From: Alcanivorax sp. REN37
Lineage (GTDB): Bacteria > Pseudomonadota > Gammaproteobacteria > Pseudomonadales > Alcanivoracaceae
Length of the DNA stretch: 64,000 bases
Assembly (NCBI RefSeq): GCF_041102775.1
Contig: NZ_JBGCUO010000003.1
Coordinates: 300-64,299 of the forward strand
Direction: 5' to 3'
Shown: positions 1-7,019 of the stretch, piece by piece
Position numbering within the stretch: position 1 is the first letter of the stretch
Layout: each line of letters begins with the position of its first letter
Notes under the pieces: generated by a model
Told to the model about the DNA's origin: nothing
Database searches by the model: none
The model's input: only the letters and a program-made list of their open reading frames with translations
Position numbers and translations under genes: made by a program

Positions 1-54
1 AACCCCGCTTTCGGCCATTTATTGACCATAAATCAAGATGTTGCAGGCTGTTTT

Positions 55-825
55 TTACTCAGCGGAGCGATCCATCCAGCGTTCTTCCCACCCACTTTCG
101 GTTTCTGGCAGCTCTTCGATGCCAAAATGCCGCAGTCGGTACCCGTATCCATATACCGCCGCCAACTGCCAGCCGCGCTCGGCCACCAAATCTAGCTTGC
201 GGCGCACCCGGTAGATATGGACATCAAGGGTGCGGGTGGAATGGTGCTCTTCACCACCCCAGATCCGTTCATAGATATAGCCGCGAGACAGCGGCCGGTC
301 GATATTGCTGAACAACAGGTGGGCAAGTCGCCACTCTTGGTGGGTCATGGCTACCTGCTCGCCTGCCCGCATCACCGTCTGGCCGCGCGGGTCGAAGCAG
401 ATATCGCCGTAACAGTCTTGCGGCGCCCGCGCTGGCATCGGCAACCGACCATGGTGACGCAGCACGGTCATGGCGCGGGCTTTCAGCTCCTGGGGACGGA
501 GCGGCTTACTAATGTAGTCATCGGCACCCTGGCTCAGCGCCTCTACTACATCCTCTTCGCTGTTACGCACCGTCAGCAACATGGTGGGCGGCAAGGCGGC
601 GAGATAGAGCCGCATCCAACTCAGCAGCTCGATGCCGGTCCCGTCCGGCAACTCCCAATCGAGGATCACAAGATCATAGGTGCTGCGCCGCAGCGCTTGG
701 CGGAAAGCATGACAAGTGCCGTGGGCATCAACACGGATATCCACACCGCGTACCGGCAGCTCACACAACACCAACTGGAGTTGGCGAACAATCTCCGGGT
801 CGTCATCAAGTACAGCTATGAACAT
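55..825 (-). CDS. OmpR/PhoB-type response regulator, divergent from the pilus operon
   Basis: A 256-residue cytoplasmic response regulator. The receiver domain spans about residues 1-118 with the acidic triplet D7-D9, phospho-acceptor D56 in ILDWELPDG, T85 and K107 in SKPL. The C-terminal half is a winged-helix DNA-binding domain (TLDVHIYRVRRKLD, then YGYGYRL), the OmpR/PhoB fold. I start at the ATG at 825 because the receiver fold begins at MFIAVLDDD; the upstream extension has no domain character. No kinase gene adjoins it. The nearest kinase is the CHASE2 sensor at 7016-9307, the last gene of the operon that starts divergently 337 bp away, so the two are probably partners (inference). It would be expected to control the pilus operon through the shared intergenic region. 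Confidence 0.9.
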   Translation of the reverse strand: MFIAVLDDDPEIVRQLQLVLCELPVRGVDIRVDAHGTCHAFRQALRRSTYDLVILDWELPDGTGIELLSWMRLYLAALPPTMLLTVRNSEEDVVEALSQGADDYISKPLRPQELKARAMTVLRHHGRLPMPARAPQDCYGDICFDPRGQTVMRAGEQVAMTHQEWRLAHLLFSNIDRPLSRGYIYERIWGGEEHHSTRTLDVHIYRVRRKLDLVAERGWQLAAVYGYGYRLRHFGIEELPETESGWEERWMDRSAE

Positions 826-917
826 GACAGCAGTTCCATCCCTGCAAAGACACGCCATGCGTGGCGAGAAATACGCGAATCCTTGTCGCTTCGGCGCGCG
901 CTTTGTCATCTGGACAA

Positions 918-945
918 ACCGTAAAAAATGCAAAAGCGGCGTCAA
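918..945 (-). promoter_or_regulatory. Candidate sigma-70 promoter of the response regulator gene
   Basis: Reading the minus strand, TTGACG (940-945) is followed after 16 bp by TACGGT (918-923), upstream of the regulator's ATG at 825. The -35 matches 5 of 6 consensus bases; the -10 is weaker. Prediction by eye. Confidence 0.4.
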
Positions 946-1161
946 TCTTCATTAAACCAGCATCGCAAAGTTTAAAAAACATCTACGGCCCGTGAACAAT
1001 TGTTACACCACGTTGAGAAACAGTAACCGCTCTTGCCATGCTTCGCCGCGCCTTCAGCCGGTCCCAAGCTTGGCCTGTGCCGAGTCACTGCGATGGGCGG
1101 GAGGTGTTGTGTCCCGGCGCTGAAAACGCCCACCCCCCTTACTCACGATTGGATGGATTCC
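946..1161. promoter_or_regulatory. Divergent control region between response regulator and pilus operon
   Basis: The whole gap between the regulator start (825) and the pilin start (1162) is 336 bp without a credible gene. It is AT-richer than its surroundings between about 945 and 1030. It holds the perfect 10-bp palindrome AACAATTGTT at 995-1004, and the inverted pair GTTAC (1002-1006) and GTAAC (1023-1027). These are natural candidates for response-regulator binding sites, but no known consensus can be assigned. A plus-strand promoter for the pilin must lie here; I could not pick a convincing -35/-10 pair. A sigma-70-like TTGAGA is at 1013-1018. Confidence 0.45.
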
Positions 1162-1710
1162 ATGAAAAAGTTCACCAGCTTGTCTCTGGCTGCACTGGCT
1201 GCCGGTCTCCTTGGTTCCGGCGTTGCCATGGCTGCCGACGGCACCATTACTTTCAACGGCAAAATCACCGACCAGACCTGTGACATCGTCACCCCGGGCG
1301 GCAAAGACTTCACCGTTACCCTGCCGACCGTTTCCACCGGCACCCTGTCTGCTGCAGGCGCTGTCGCCGGCCGCACTCCGTTCGCGATCAACCTGGAAAA
1401 TTGCTCAAAAGGCAAAGTGGCCACCTACTTCGAGCCGGGCCCCACGGTTGATTTCGAAACCGGCCGTCTGCTGAACCAAGCTTCTGCTGGCGCCACCAAT
1501 GTTCAGATCCAACTGCTCGGTTCCAACAACAACCCGCTGCCGGTTCTGGCGGCCACCAGCAATGGCGCTCAAACCAACTCCCAATGGGTTGACGTAGCCA
1601 ACGATGGCGAAGCTGCCGACTTGAACTACTACGCCGAGTACTACGCCACCGACGCTGCTGGCGCCGGCGACGTCACCACCAGCGTGCAATACACCATCAT
1701 CTACCAGTGA
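1162..1710 (+). CDS. Major fimbrial subunit (type 1 / chaperone-usher pilin)
   Basis: A 182-residue secreted pilin. The signal peptide is residues 1-24 (MKKFTSLSLAALAAGLLGSG..., cleavage near VAMA). The mature chain has the pair C40 and C81 that forms the conserved disulfide of FimA-type subunits, an N-terminal strand (DGTITFNGKI) suited to donor-strand exchange, and the C-terminal beta-strand VQYTIIYQ that the chaperone would complete. The start is the ATG at 1162, with GGATGGA just upstream; the longer frame from 1033 lacks a signal peptide in the right place. First gene of the operon and followed by a stable hairpin, as expected for the most abundant subunit. The sequence is shaped like FimA; ligand and pilus class cannot be told. 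Confidence 0.88.
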   Translation: MKKFTSLSLAALAAGLLGSGVAMAADGTITFNGKITDQTCDIVTPGGKDFTVTLPTVSTGTLSAAGAVAGRTPFAINLENCSKGKVATYFEPGPTVDFETGRLLNQASAGATNVQIQLLGSNNNPLPVLAATSNGAQTNSQWVDVANDGEAADLNYYAEYYATDAAGAGDVTTSVQYTIIYQ

Positions 1711-1717
1711 TGGCGCC

Positions 1718-1743
1718 GGGTCGGCCGCAACTGCGGCCGGCCC
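1718..1743 (+). terminator. Strong intercistronic hairpin behind the major pilin gene
   Basis: A 12-bp stem (GGGTCGGCCGCA with TGCGGCCGGCCC, one G-T wobble) closes on a 2-nt loop, 7 nt after the pilin stop. No T-tract follows, so it is more likely an mRNA-stabilising or partial-termination hairpin that keeps pilin expression above that of the downstream assembly genes, as described for other chaperone-usher operons such as pap. Confidence 0.7.
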
Positions 1744-1772
1744 ACCCTTCCGCTCAACCGCAGGACCACACT

Positions 1773-2513
1773 ATGTTGGCTCGTTGGCTGTGCGTCATCG
1801 CATTGCTTGGCGCCTGTTCGCCATTGGCTTCCCACGCAGCACTCATTATTGGCGGCACGCGGGTGATCTACCCCAGCGACGCCCGCGAAGTCAGTGTGCA
1901 GATCAGCAACCAGGGTGATAGCCCGTCATTGATGCAGGCGTGGATCGACCGCGGCGACAGCAATGCCCAGCCCGACGACAGTGATGTGCCGTTCCTAATC
2001 TTGCCGCCGCTTTCCCGTGTCGAGCCCGGCGGTGGTCAAATTCTGCGCCTGACATTTCTCGGCGATGACAGTTTGCCAACCGATCGTGAATCGGTGTTTT
2101 GGCTAAATATTCTTGATGTACCGCCGGCCCCGGAGCGTTCTGCCGATGCGAACCAGCCGCAGAACATTCTGCAGTTGGCGATCCGCTCGCGCGTGAAGCT
2201 GTTCTACCGTCCGGCAGCTTTGGCGTCACAGCACCCGAATGAATCAGGCATGAAATTGCGCTGGACTGTGGCCGATGGCGGCCGCGGCATCGAAGCCCAT
2301 AACCCAACGCCGTTTTACGTCACCCTGACTCAAGTGGATGCGATGACTGCCGACGGCGCCAACCCGCTGGCCTTTGATGACGGCATGCTGGCCCCAGGCA
2401 GCCGCTTGGCGCTGCCGCTGCCGACCGGCGTCTACCCGCGACAACTGCGCTTCACTTACATCAATGATTACGGCGGACGGGTGACGCGGGATGCGCAACT
2501 TACCCAGCCCTGA
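1773..2513 (+). CDS. Periplasmic pilus assembly chaperone (PapD/FimC family)
   Basis: A 246-residue chaperone that would cap pilin subunits in the periplasm and deliver them to the usher. The signal peptide is residues 1-22 (ends ASHA). The first domain starts ALIIGGTRVIYP, with the conserved Arg of the subunit-anchoring pair. The family signature LPTDRESVFWLNILDVPP is present, followed by the second anchoring basic residue in SRVKLFYRP. The C-terminal Ig-like domain follows. The start at 1773 has AGGA 7 nt upstream and gives a proper signal peptide; the frame open from 1707 does not. It lies 62 nt after the pilin, beyond the hairpin. Confidence 0.92.
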   Translation: MLARWLCVIALLGACSPLASHAALIIGGTRVIYPSDAREVSVQISNQGDSPSLMQAWIDRGDSNAQPDDSDVPFLILPPLSRVEPGGGQILRLTFLGDDSLPTDRESVFWLNILDVPPAPERSADANQPQNILQLAIRSRVKLFYRPAALASQHPNESGMKLRWTVADGGRGIEAHNPTPFYVTLTQVDAMTADGANPLAFDDGMLAPGSRLALPLPTGVYPRQLRFTYINDYGGRVTRDAQLTQP

Positions 2514-2541
2514 TTCGTTACTGCTGCCGAGGCCTAACCAC

Positions 2542-5046
2542 ATGCTTTCGCTTTTGGTTCGCCGCGCCGAGACGGCCACCACGGCCGCCCTGCTGCTGAC
2601 GCTGTTACCTGCGCTGGCACAAGCACAGCAGGAAAGGATTGCCGCCAATTTCAACAGCCAGTTTCTGCGTGGTAACGCGCAGCACGTGGACCTTACTCAC
2701 TACCAGCGCGGCAACCCGGTGCTGGCCGGTGACTACTACCTTGATGTGTATGTGAACGGCCGGTGGCAGGGACGCAATTTGTTGGCATTCCGAGTGCCGG
2801 CAGCGCAGGTCCAGGCCCAAACCTGTTTCGAACGCGACACGCTGCTCAATTACGGCGTCGATCCGGCCGCACTCGCCAGCGCTGAAACCGATGTTTGTCA
2901 GCCGCTGACCAGCTGGCTGCCGGACGCACGCACCGAATTCGACTCCAGCCGTTTGCGGCTCGATCTGCATGTGCCGCAAGCGCAGATGTCACGCAATCCG
3001 CGCGGCTATGTGGCGCCAGACCAATGGGACCCGGGCATCAATGCCGGATTTCTCAGCTACAACATCAATGCGTTCCACTCCGAGCGCATTGGCACCGATA
3101 TGCGCTCACGCCGCGACAGCGTTTACGGCATGTTCAATGCTGGCGTAAACCTCGGTCCGTGGCAGCTGCGTCACGACTCCAGCGTGCAAGCAATCAGTGG
3201 TGAAAGCAGCCACTGGCAGCGCACCGCTACTTATCTGCGCCGGCCACTGCCGAGCATCCAGGGTGTGTTGACGCTGGGCGAGAGTTACACCGACGGCCAG
3301 CTGTTTGACAGCGTCGGCTACCGCGGCGTCAGTTTGGTCTCCGATGACCGCATGCTGCCGGACTCCCAGCGCGGCTACGCCCCGGTGGTGCGCGGCCTCG
3401 CCGATACCAATGCGTTGGTGGAAATCCGCCAAAACGGCCAGGTGATTTACCAGAGCACAGTGCCGCCCGGGCCGTTCGTGGTGGACGATTTGTACGCCAC
3501 CGGCTACGGCGGTGACCTGGAAGTGATGGTGCGCGAGGCGGATGGCCGGGTGCAGCGCTTCATGGTGCCCTATGCTTCAGTGCCGCAGATGCTGCGCGAC
3601 GGCCAATCGCGTTATCAATTCACCACCGGCACCGTGCGCGAATCGCAATTATCGCGGTCGCCATGGATGGCTCAGGGTACTTATCAATACGGTCTGTCCA
3701 ACCGCCTGACCGCCTACAGCGGCGGCACCGCCAGCGATGATTACTTCTCCTGGCTCGGCGGCGCCGCCCTCGGCACCCCGATCGGTGCCTTCTCGTTCGA
3801 CATCACCCACGCCACCAGCCGTTTCGAGCGCCATGCCAACCGCTCCGGCCAAAGTTACAAGCTCGGTTACAGCAAACTGTTGCCGGAAATGGGCACCAAC
3901 ATCACCGTTGCGGCCTACCGCTATTCCACCGCCGGCTACCTGTCGTTCCGCGACGCACTGAGTGCCATGGAGCTGGAACGCAACCAACTGTCGCTGGACG
4001 CGCTGCGCCGGCAACGCAGTGAATTCCAGCTGACCCTGAACCAAAATCTCGGCGGTCGCTGGGGCGCGCTGTACGTCACCGGTTCAGTGCGCGATTACTG
4101 GCGCGAGCGCGGCCGCGCCACTCAATATCAGTTCGGCTACAACAACCGCTACGAGAACATTTCCTATAGCGTGTCGGTGCAACAAACCGAGTATCAACTG
4201 GGCGAGCGCGACACCCTTTACAGCTTCACCATGTCAGTGCCACTCGACTACGTGCGCAGCCGTCCGACCCTGAGCACCAGCCTGACCCAGCGTGACAGCG
4301 ACTATGACAGCGGCCGTTTGGGCTTGTCCGGCTCGGCGCTGCATAACCAAAACCTGAACTACAACGTCACCGTGGCCGACAGCCGTGGCAGCGCCACCAC
4401 CGGTGAGCTGAGCGCCGAGTACCGCGCCCCCTATGCGTCACTGCGCGCTTCGCACAGCCAGAGCACCGAATACCGCCAAACCAGCGCCGGCGTCAGCGGC
4501 AGCTTGGTGGGCCACGCCGGCGGCATCACGCTGGCGCCGCAACGCGGCGACACCATGGTGCTGATCGAAGCACCGGACGCGCGCGGCGCTGAAGTGCTTA
4601 ATGCCCAAGGCGTAAAAGTGGATCGCAGGGGTTATGCGCTGGTGCCCTATGTATCGCCCTACCGTCTGAACACGGTAACGTTGGAGCCGGGCTCGATGTC
4701 CCACCAGGTAGAGCTGCGTACCAACCAGCAAGTCGTGGCACCTTACGCCGGCGCCGTCGCGCGACTTCGCTTCGATACGCGCACCGGGCAACCGCTGCTG
4801 TTGAAAGTGCGTATGACGGACGGCAAACCGGCGCCATTCGGAGCCCAGGTCACGGATGCGGAGTCGCAGCCGGTGGGCCTAGTCGGTCAGGGTGGAGTGG
4901 TGTTCCTGCGCACTGATGCCAGCGCGGGCCAACTGCAAATCCGCTGGGGCGCCGACGCCAGCAGTCAGTGCCGACTGCAGTTCCGCATACCCCAGGTCGA
5001 TGCCGGTGCTACCGCCTACCAGCGCCAGGAGACAATCTGTGAATAA
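2542..5046 (+). CDS. Outer membrane fimbrial usher (FimD/PapC family)
   Basis: An 834-residue outer membrane pore that assembles and secretes the pilus. The signal peptide ends near LAQAQ (about residue 29). The mature N-terminal domain begins with FNSQFLRG and YYLDVYVNGRWQGR, typical of the usher N-domain that recruits chaperone-subunit complexes. A 24-strand barrel with plug domain follows (GYAPVVRGLADTNALVEIRQNG and VPPGPFVVDDLYATGYGGDLEV are classic usher signatures), then two C-terminal domains (residues about 670-834). Length matches the family. The ATG at 2491 would overlap the chaperone by 23 nt; I prefer 2542 because it gives a clean signal peptide. Confidence 0.94.
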   Translation: MLSLLVRRAETATTAALLLTLLPALAQAQQERIAANFNSQFLRGNAQHVDLTHYQRGNPVLAGDYYLDVYVNGRWQGRNLLAFRVPAAQVQAQTCFERDTLLNYGVDPAALASAETDVCQPLTSWLPDARTEFDSSRLRLDLHVPQAQMSRNPRGYVAPDQWDPGINAGFLSYNINAFHSERIGTDMRSRRDSVYGMFNAGVNLGPWQLRHDSSVQAISGESSHWQRTATYLRRPLPSIQGVLTLGESYTDGQLFDSVGYRGVSLVSDDRMLPDSQRGYAPVVRGLADTNALVEIRQNGQVIYQSTVPPGPFVVDDLYATGYGGDLEVMVREADGRVQRFMVPYASVPQMLRDGQSRYQFTTGTVRESQLSRSPWMAQGTYQYGLSNRLTAYSGGTASDDYFSWLGGAALGTPIGAFSFDITHATSRFERHANRSGQSYKLGYSKLLPEMGTNITVAAYRYSTAGYLSFRDALSAMELERNQLSLDALRRQRSEFQLTLNQNLGGRWGALYVTGSVRDYWRERGRATQYQFGYNNRYENISYSVSVQQTEYQLGERDTLYSFTMSVPLDYVRSRPTLSTSLTQRDSDYDSGRLGLSGSALHNQNLNYNVTVADSRGSATTGELSAEYRAPYASLRASHSQSTEYRQTSAGVSGSLVGHAGGITLAPQRGDTMVLIEAPDARGAEVLNAQGVKVDRRGYALVPYVSPYRLNTVTLEPGSMSHQVELRTNQQVVAPYAGAVARLRFDTRTGQPLLLKVRMTDGKPAPFGAQVTDAESQPVGLVGQGGVVFLRTDASAGQLQIRWGADASSQCRLQFRIPQVDAGATAYQRQETICE

Positions 5047-6046
5047 ATCTCTACTTGCCTGCGCGGCGCTGCCAGCGCTGCTGATTGCCGAAGGCGCCTG
5101 GGCCCGCTGCGACGTAACAAACGGCTACCGCTATCAGGACATCGACATGCGTGTCGGCCAGGTGATTGTGCGGCCAGACGCCGTCATCGGTCAGGTGCTG
5201 GCACGTAAGGAATTCCCAATTAACGGAAGCAACAATCAAGTGATCGTGACCTGTGACCGGCGCGGCGGCAGTGCGCTCGGCGACATGCTGCAAGGGCAGC
5301 CGGCGGGTACCGTCTCGAACACCTACACCACCGACGTGCCGGGCATTGGCATCCGCCTAGCGCGGCGCTTGAATGCATCTGGAACCACACCGGCCCAAGA
5401 TGTGTACTACCCACACAACATTGCGCTGCGCAGCAATGACCGCCGCCATCTGGCGCAAGGCTATTTCACTGTCGAAGTGATCAAAATTGCCGAGAACACT
5501 GGCTCCGGCAGTCTCGCCAGCGGCCGCTATACCAACTACTACACCGAAGGCACCGGCCCCTCGCGGCCGCTGCTGACCACGAGCCTCACTGCCAACGCCA
5601 TCACCATTGTGTCGTCCGCCTGCTTCGTCGATGCTGGATCGAAAAATATCGCGGTCAACTTCGACAGCATGTATCGCGGCCGCTTTACCGGCGTCGGCAG
5701 CACCCACCAAACACGGGAATTCGATGTTCAGCTCACTTGCAGCGGCCCCTCCGCGGGGCGCGATGTGGTCAAGCTGTCATTCGACTACACCCCGGACCCA
5801 GCCAACGTGCCCGGCGTAATCCGCTTGGACGGTGGTGCCGGCAGCGCCTCCGGCGTCGGTATACAGTTGCTGACCGCCAATGGCGAACCCATTCGGCAGC
5901 AGCAGCCACTCACCGTGGCCACGCTGGATACGCCAGACCTACGCACCGTTACCGTGCCGCTGCAAGCCCGCTACTACCAAACTGCACCCGCAGTACAGGC
6001 TGGAGACACACAGGCCCGTGCAACCTTCACCATTGAATACAACTGA
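5039..6046 (+). CDS. Two-domain fimbrial tip subunit / adhesin
   Basis: A 335-residue secreted protein, probably the pilus tip. The start is the GTG at 5039: AGGAGA (5027-5032) lies 6 nt upstream, the gene overlaps the usher stop by 8 nt, and it gives the signal peptide VNKSLLACAALPALLIAEGAWA. The mature chain begins RCDVTNGYR. An N-terminal domain of about 190 residues, with its own cysteines, is unlike pilins and would be the receptor-binding part. From about residue 190 (SACFVDAGSKNIAVNF...VQLTCSG) a FimA-like pilin domain with paired cysteines ends in ATFTIEYN, the strand the chaperone completes. This is the FimH plan. The ligand is unknown. Confidence 0.8.
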   Translation: MNKSLLACAALPALLIAEGAWARCDVTNGYRYQDIDMRVGQVIVRPDAVIGQVLARKEFPINGSNNQVIVTCDRRGGSALGDMLQGQPAGTVSNTYTTDVPGIGIRLARRLNASGTTPAQDVYYPHNIALRSNDRRHLAQGYFTVEVIKIAENTGSGSLASGRYTNYYTEGTGPSRPLLTTSLTANAITIVSSACFVDAGSKNIAVNFDSMYRGRFTGVGSTHQTREFDVQLTCSGPSAGRDVVKLSFDYTPDPANVPGVIRLDGGAGSASGVGIQLLTANGEPIRQQQPLTVATLDTPDLRTVTVPLQARYYQTAPAVQAGDTQARATFTIEYN

Positions 6047-7019
6047 TACGCTGCAGCGCTGTGTCCTGATCGGATTGCTGATGTTGCTGGGGCCGCTGAC
6101 GGCTCTGGCTACCGACCAACACCGGGTTTTACCCGGGGATACGCTGTGGACGCTGGCCGAACACTATTGGGGCGATGCCGACCGCTGGAGCGATCTCGCG
6201 CGTTACAACCGCATCACCGACGTCCACCAACTGCCGCCCGGCACCCTACTGTCATTGACACCCCCGCCGGTGGCCCAGGTGACCCACGTGCAGGGCGACG
6301 CCTGGCTGCTCACCGACGCGGATCTCCGTGCCCTGGAAAATGACGCCTTACTGCAAGCCAACGTGCGCCTCCAGACCGGTGTCGATGCGTTCCTCGTGCT
6401 GTCGTTTGCAGACGGCAGCGAAGCGGTGATTCCGTCCCAGACCCGAGTGCGTCTAGTGCATGCCGATGACAGCATTCAACTGACCCTAGAAGCCGGCGCG
6501 GTGGAGTCTCATATTGCGCCGCAGAAACGACTCGGCGGTTTTCAGGTGCACACCCCGGCCGGCATTATCGGCGTACGCGGCACTCGCTTCCGAGTCCAGT
6601 ACCAGCCCGATCAAAGTCTGGCCGTGAGCGTGTTCAGCGGTGCCGTGGCGCTCGACCTCCCAGCGCTGGCTGCCGACGCTCAGCCGCTGCAAGACAACCA
6701 AGGCTATTGGCAACGCGGCGACCAGCATTTCCAAGGCCCGCTGCTACCGGCCCCGGCACTGCGGCAGAACTGGCAGCGGCGCGGCACCAGCCTGCAGCTC
6801 GAGCTGGAGCCGGTGGCCGGCGCGCGGTTCTATCGCATCGGGCGCGCCCGCGATCAACGTTTCACCACTCTGGTGGAGGAACATACTGTGAGCGAACCGA
6901 AAGTGGTGCTGCAGCAGGTCACCGAGCCGGCGCTGTACTTGCGCGTATCGGCACTGGATGAGCACGGCATCGAAGGTCAGATCGCCCTGCATGTGCTCTG
7001 GCAGCAACGAGCCCCATGA
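6018..7019 (+). CDS. Secreted LysM-FecR domain protein
   Basis: A 333-residue predicted periplasmic or secreted protein. I start at GTG 6018 (GGAGA 11 nt upstream, 29-nt overlap with the adhesin), which gives a signal peptide ending LTALA. A LysM domain (HRVLPGDTLWTLAEHYWGD..., about residues 33-85) would bind peptidoglycan. A FecR-type beta domain (GVDAFLVLSFADGSEAVI; VHTPAGIIGVRGTRFRV) follows, and the last 90 residues look like an Fn3-like domain (YRIGRARDQRF...). It has no FecI sigma partner and no membrane anchor, so it is not a classical anti-sigma FecR. Its stop overlaps the kinase start (ATGA), so it may present a wall-derived signal to that CHASE2 kinase (inference). A TTG at 6033 is an alternative start. 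Confidence 0.82.
   Translation: MQPSPLNTTDTLQRCVLIGLLMLLGPLTALATDQHRVLPGDTLWTLAEHYWGDADRWSDLARYNRITDVHQLPPGTLLSLTPPPVAQVTHVQGDAWLLTDADLRALENDALLQANVRLQTGVDAFLVLSFADGSEAVIPSQTRVRLVHADDSIQLTLEAGAVESHIAPQKRLGGFQVHTPAGIIGVRGTRFRVQYQPDQSLAVSVFSGAVALDLPALAADAQPLQDNQGYWQRGDQHFQGPLLPAPALRQNWQRRGTSLQLELEPVAGARFYRIGRARDQRFTTLVEEHTVSEPKVVLQQVTEPALYLRVSALDEHGIEGQIALHVLWQQRAP

Noticed and set aside
217-924. 235-codon plus-strand frame opposite the response regulator
   Set aside because: Shadow frame; the minus-strand gene carries all receiver and DNA-binding motifs.
6018-7019. Reading the FecR-domain gene as an iron-signalling anti-sigma factor
   Set aside because: No FecI-type sigma gene, no TonB receptor and no membrane helix; LysM domain and kinase coupling fit better with envelope signalling.
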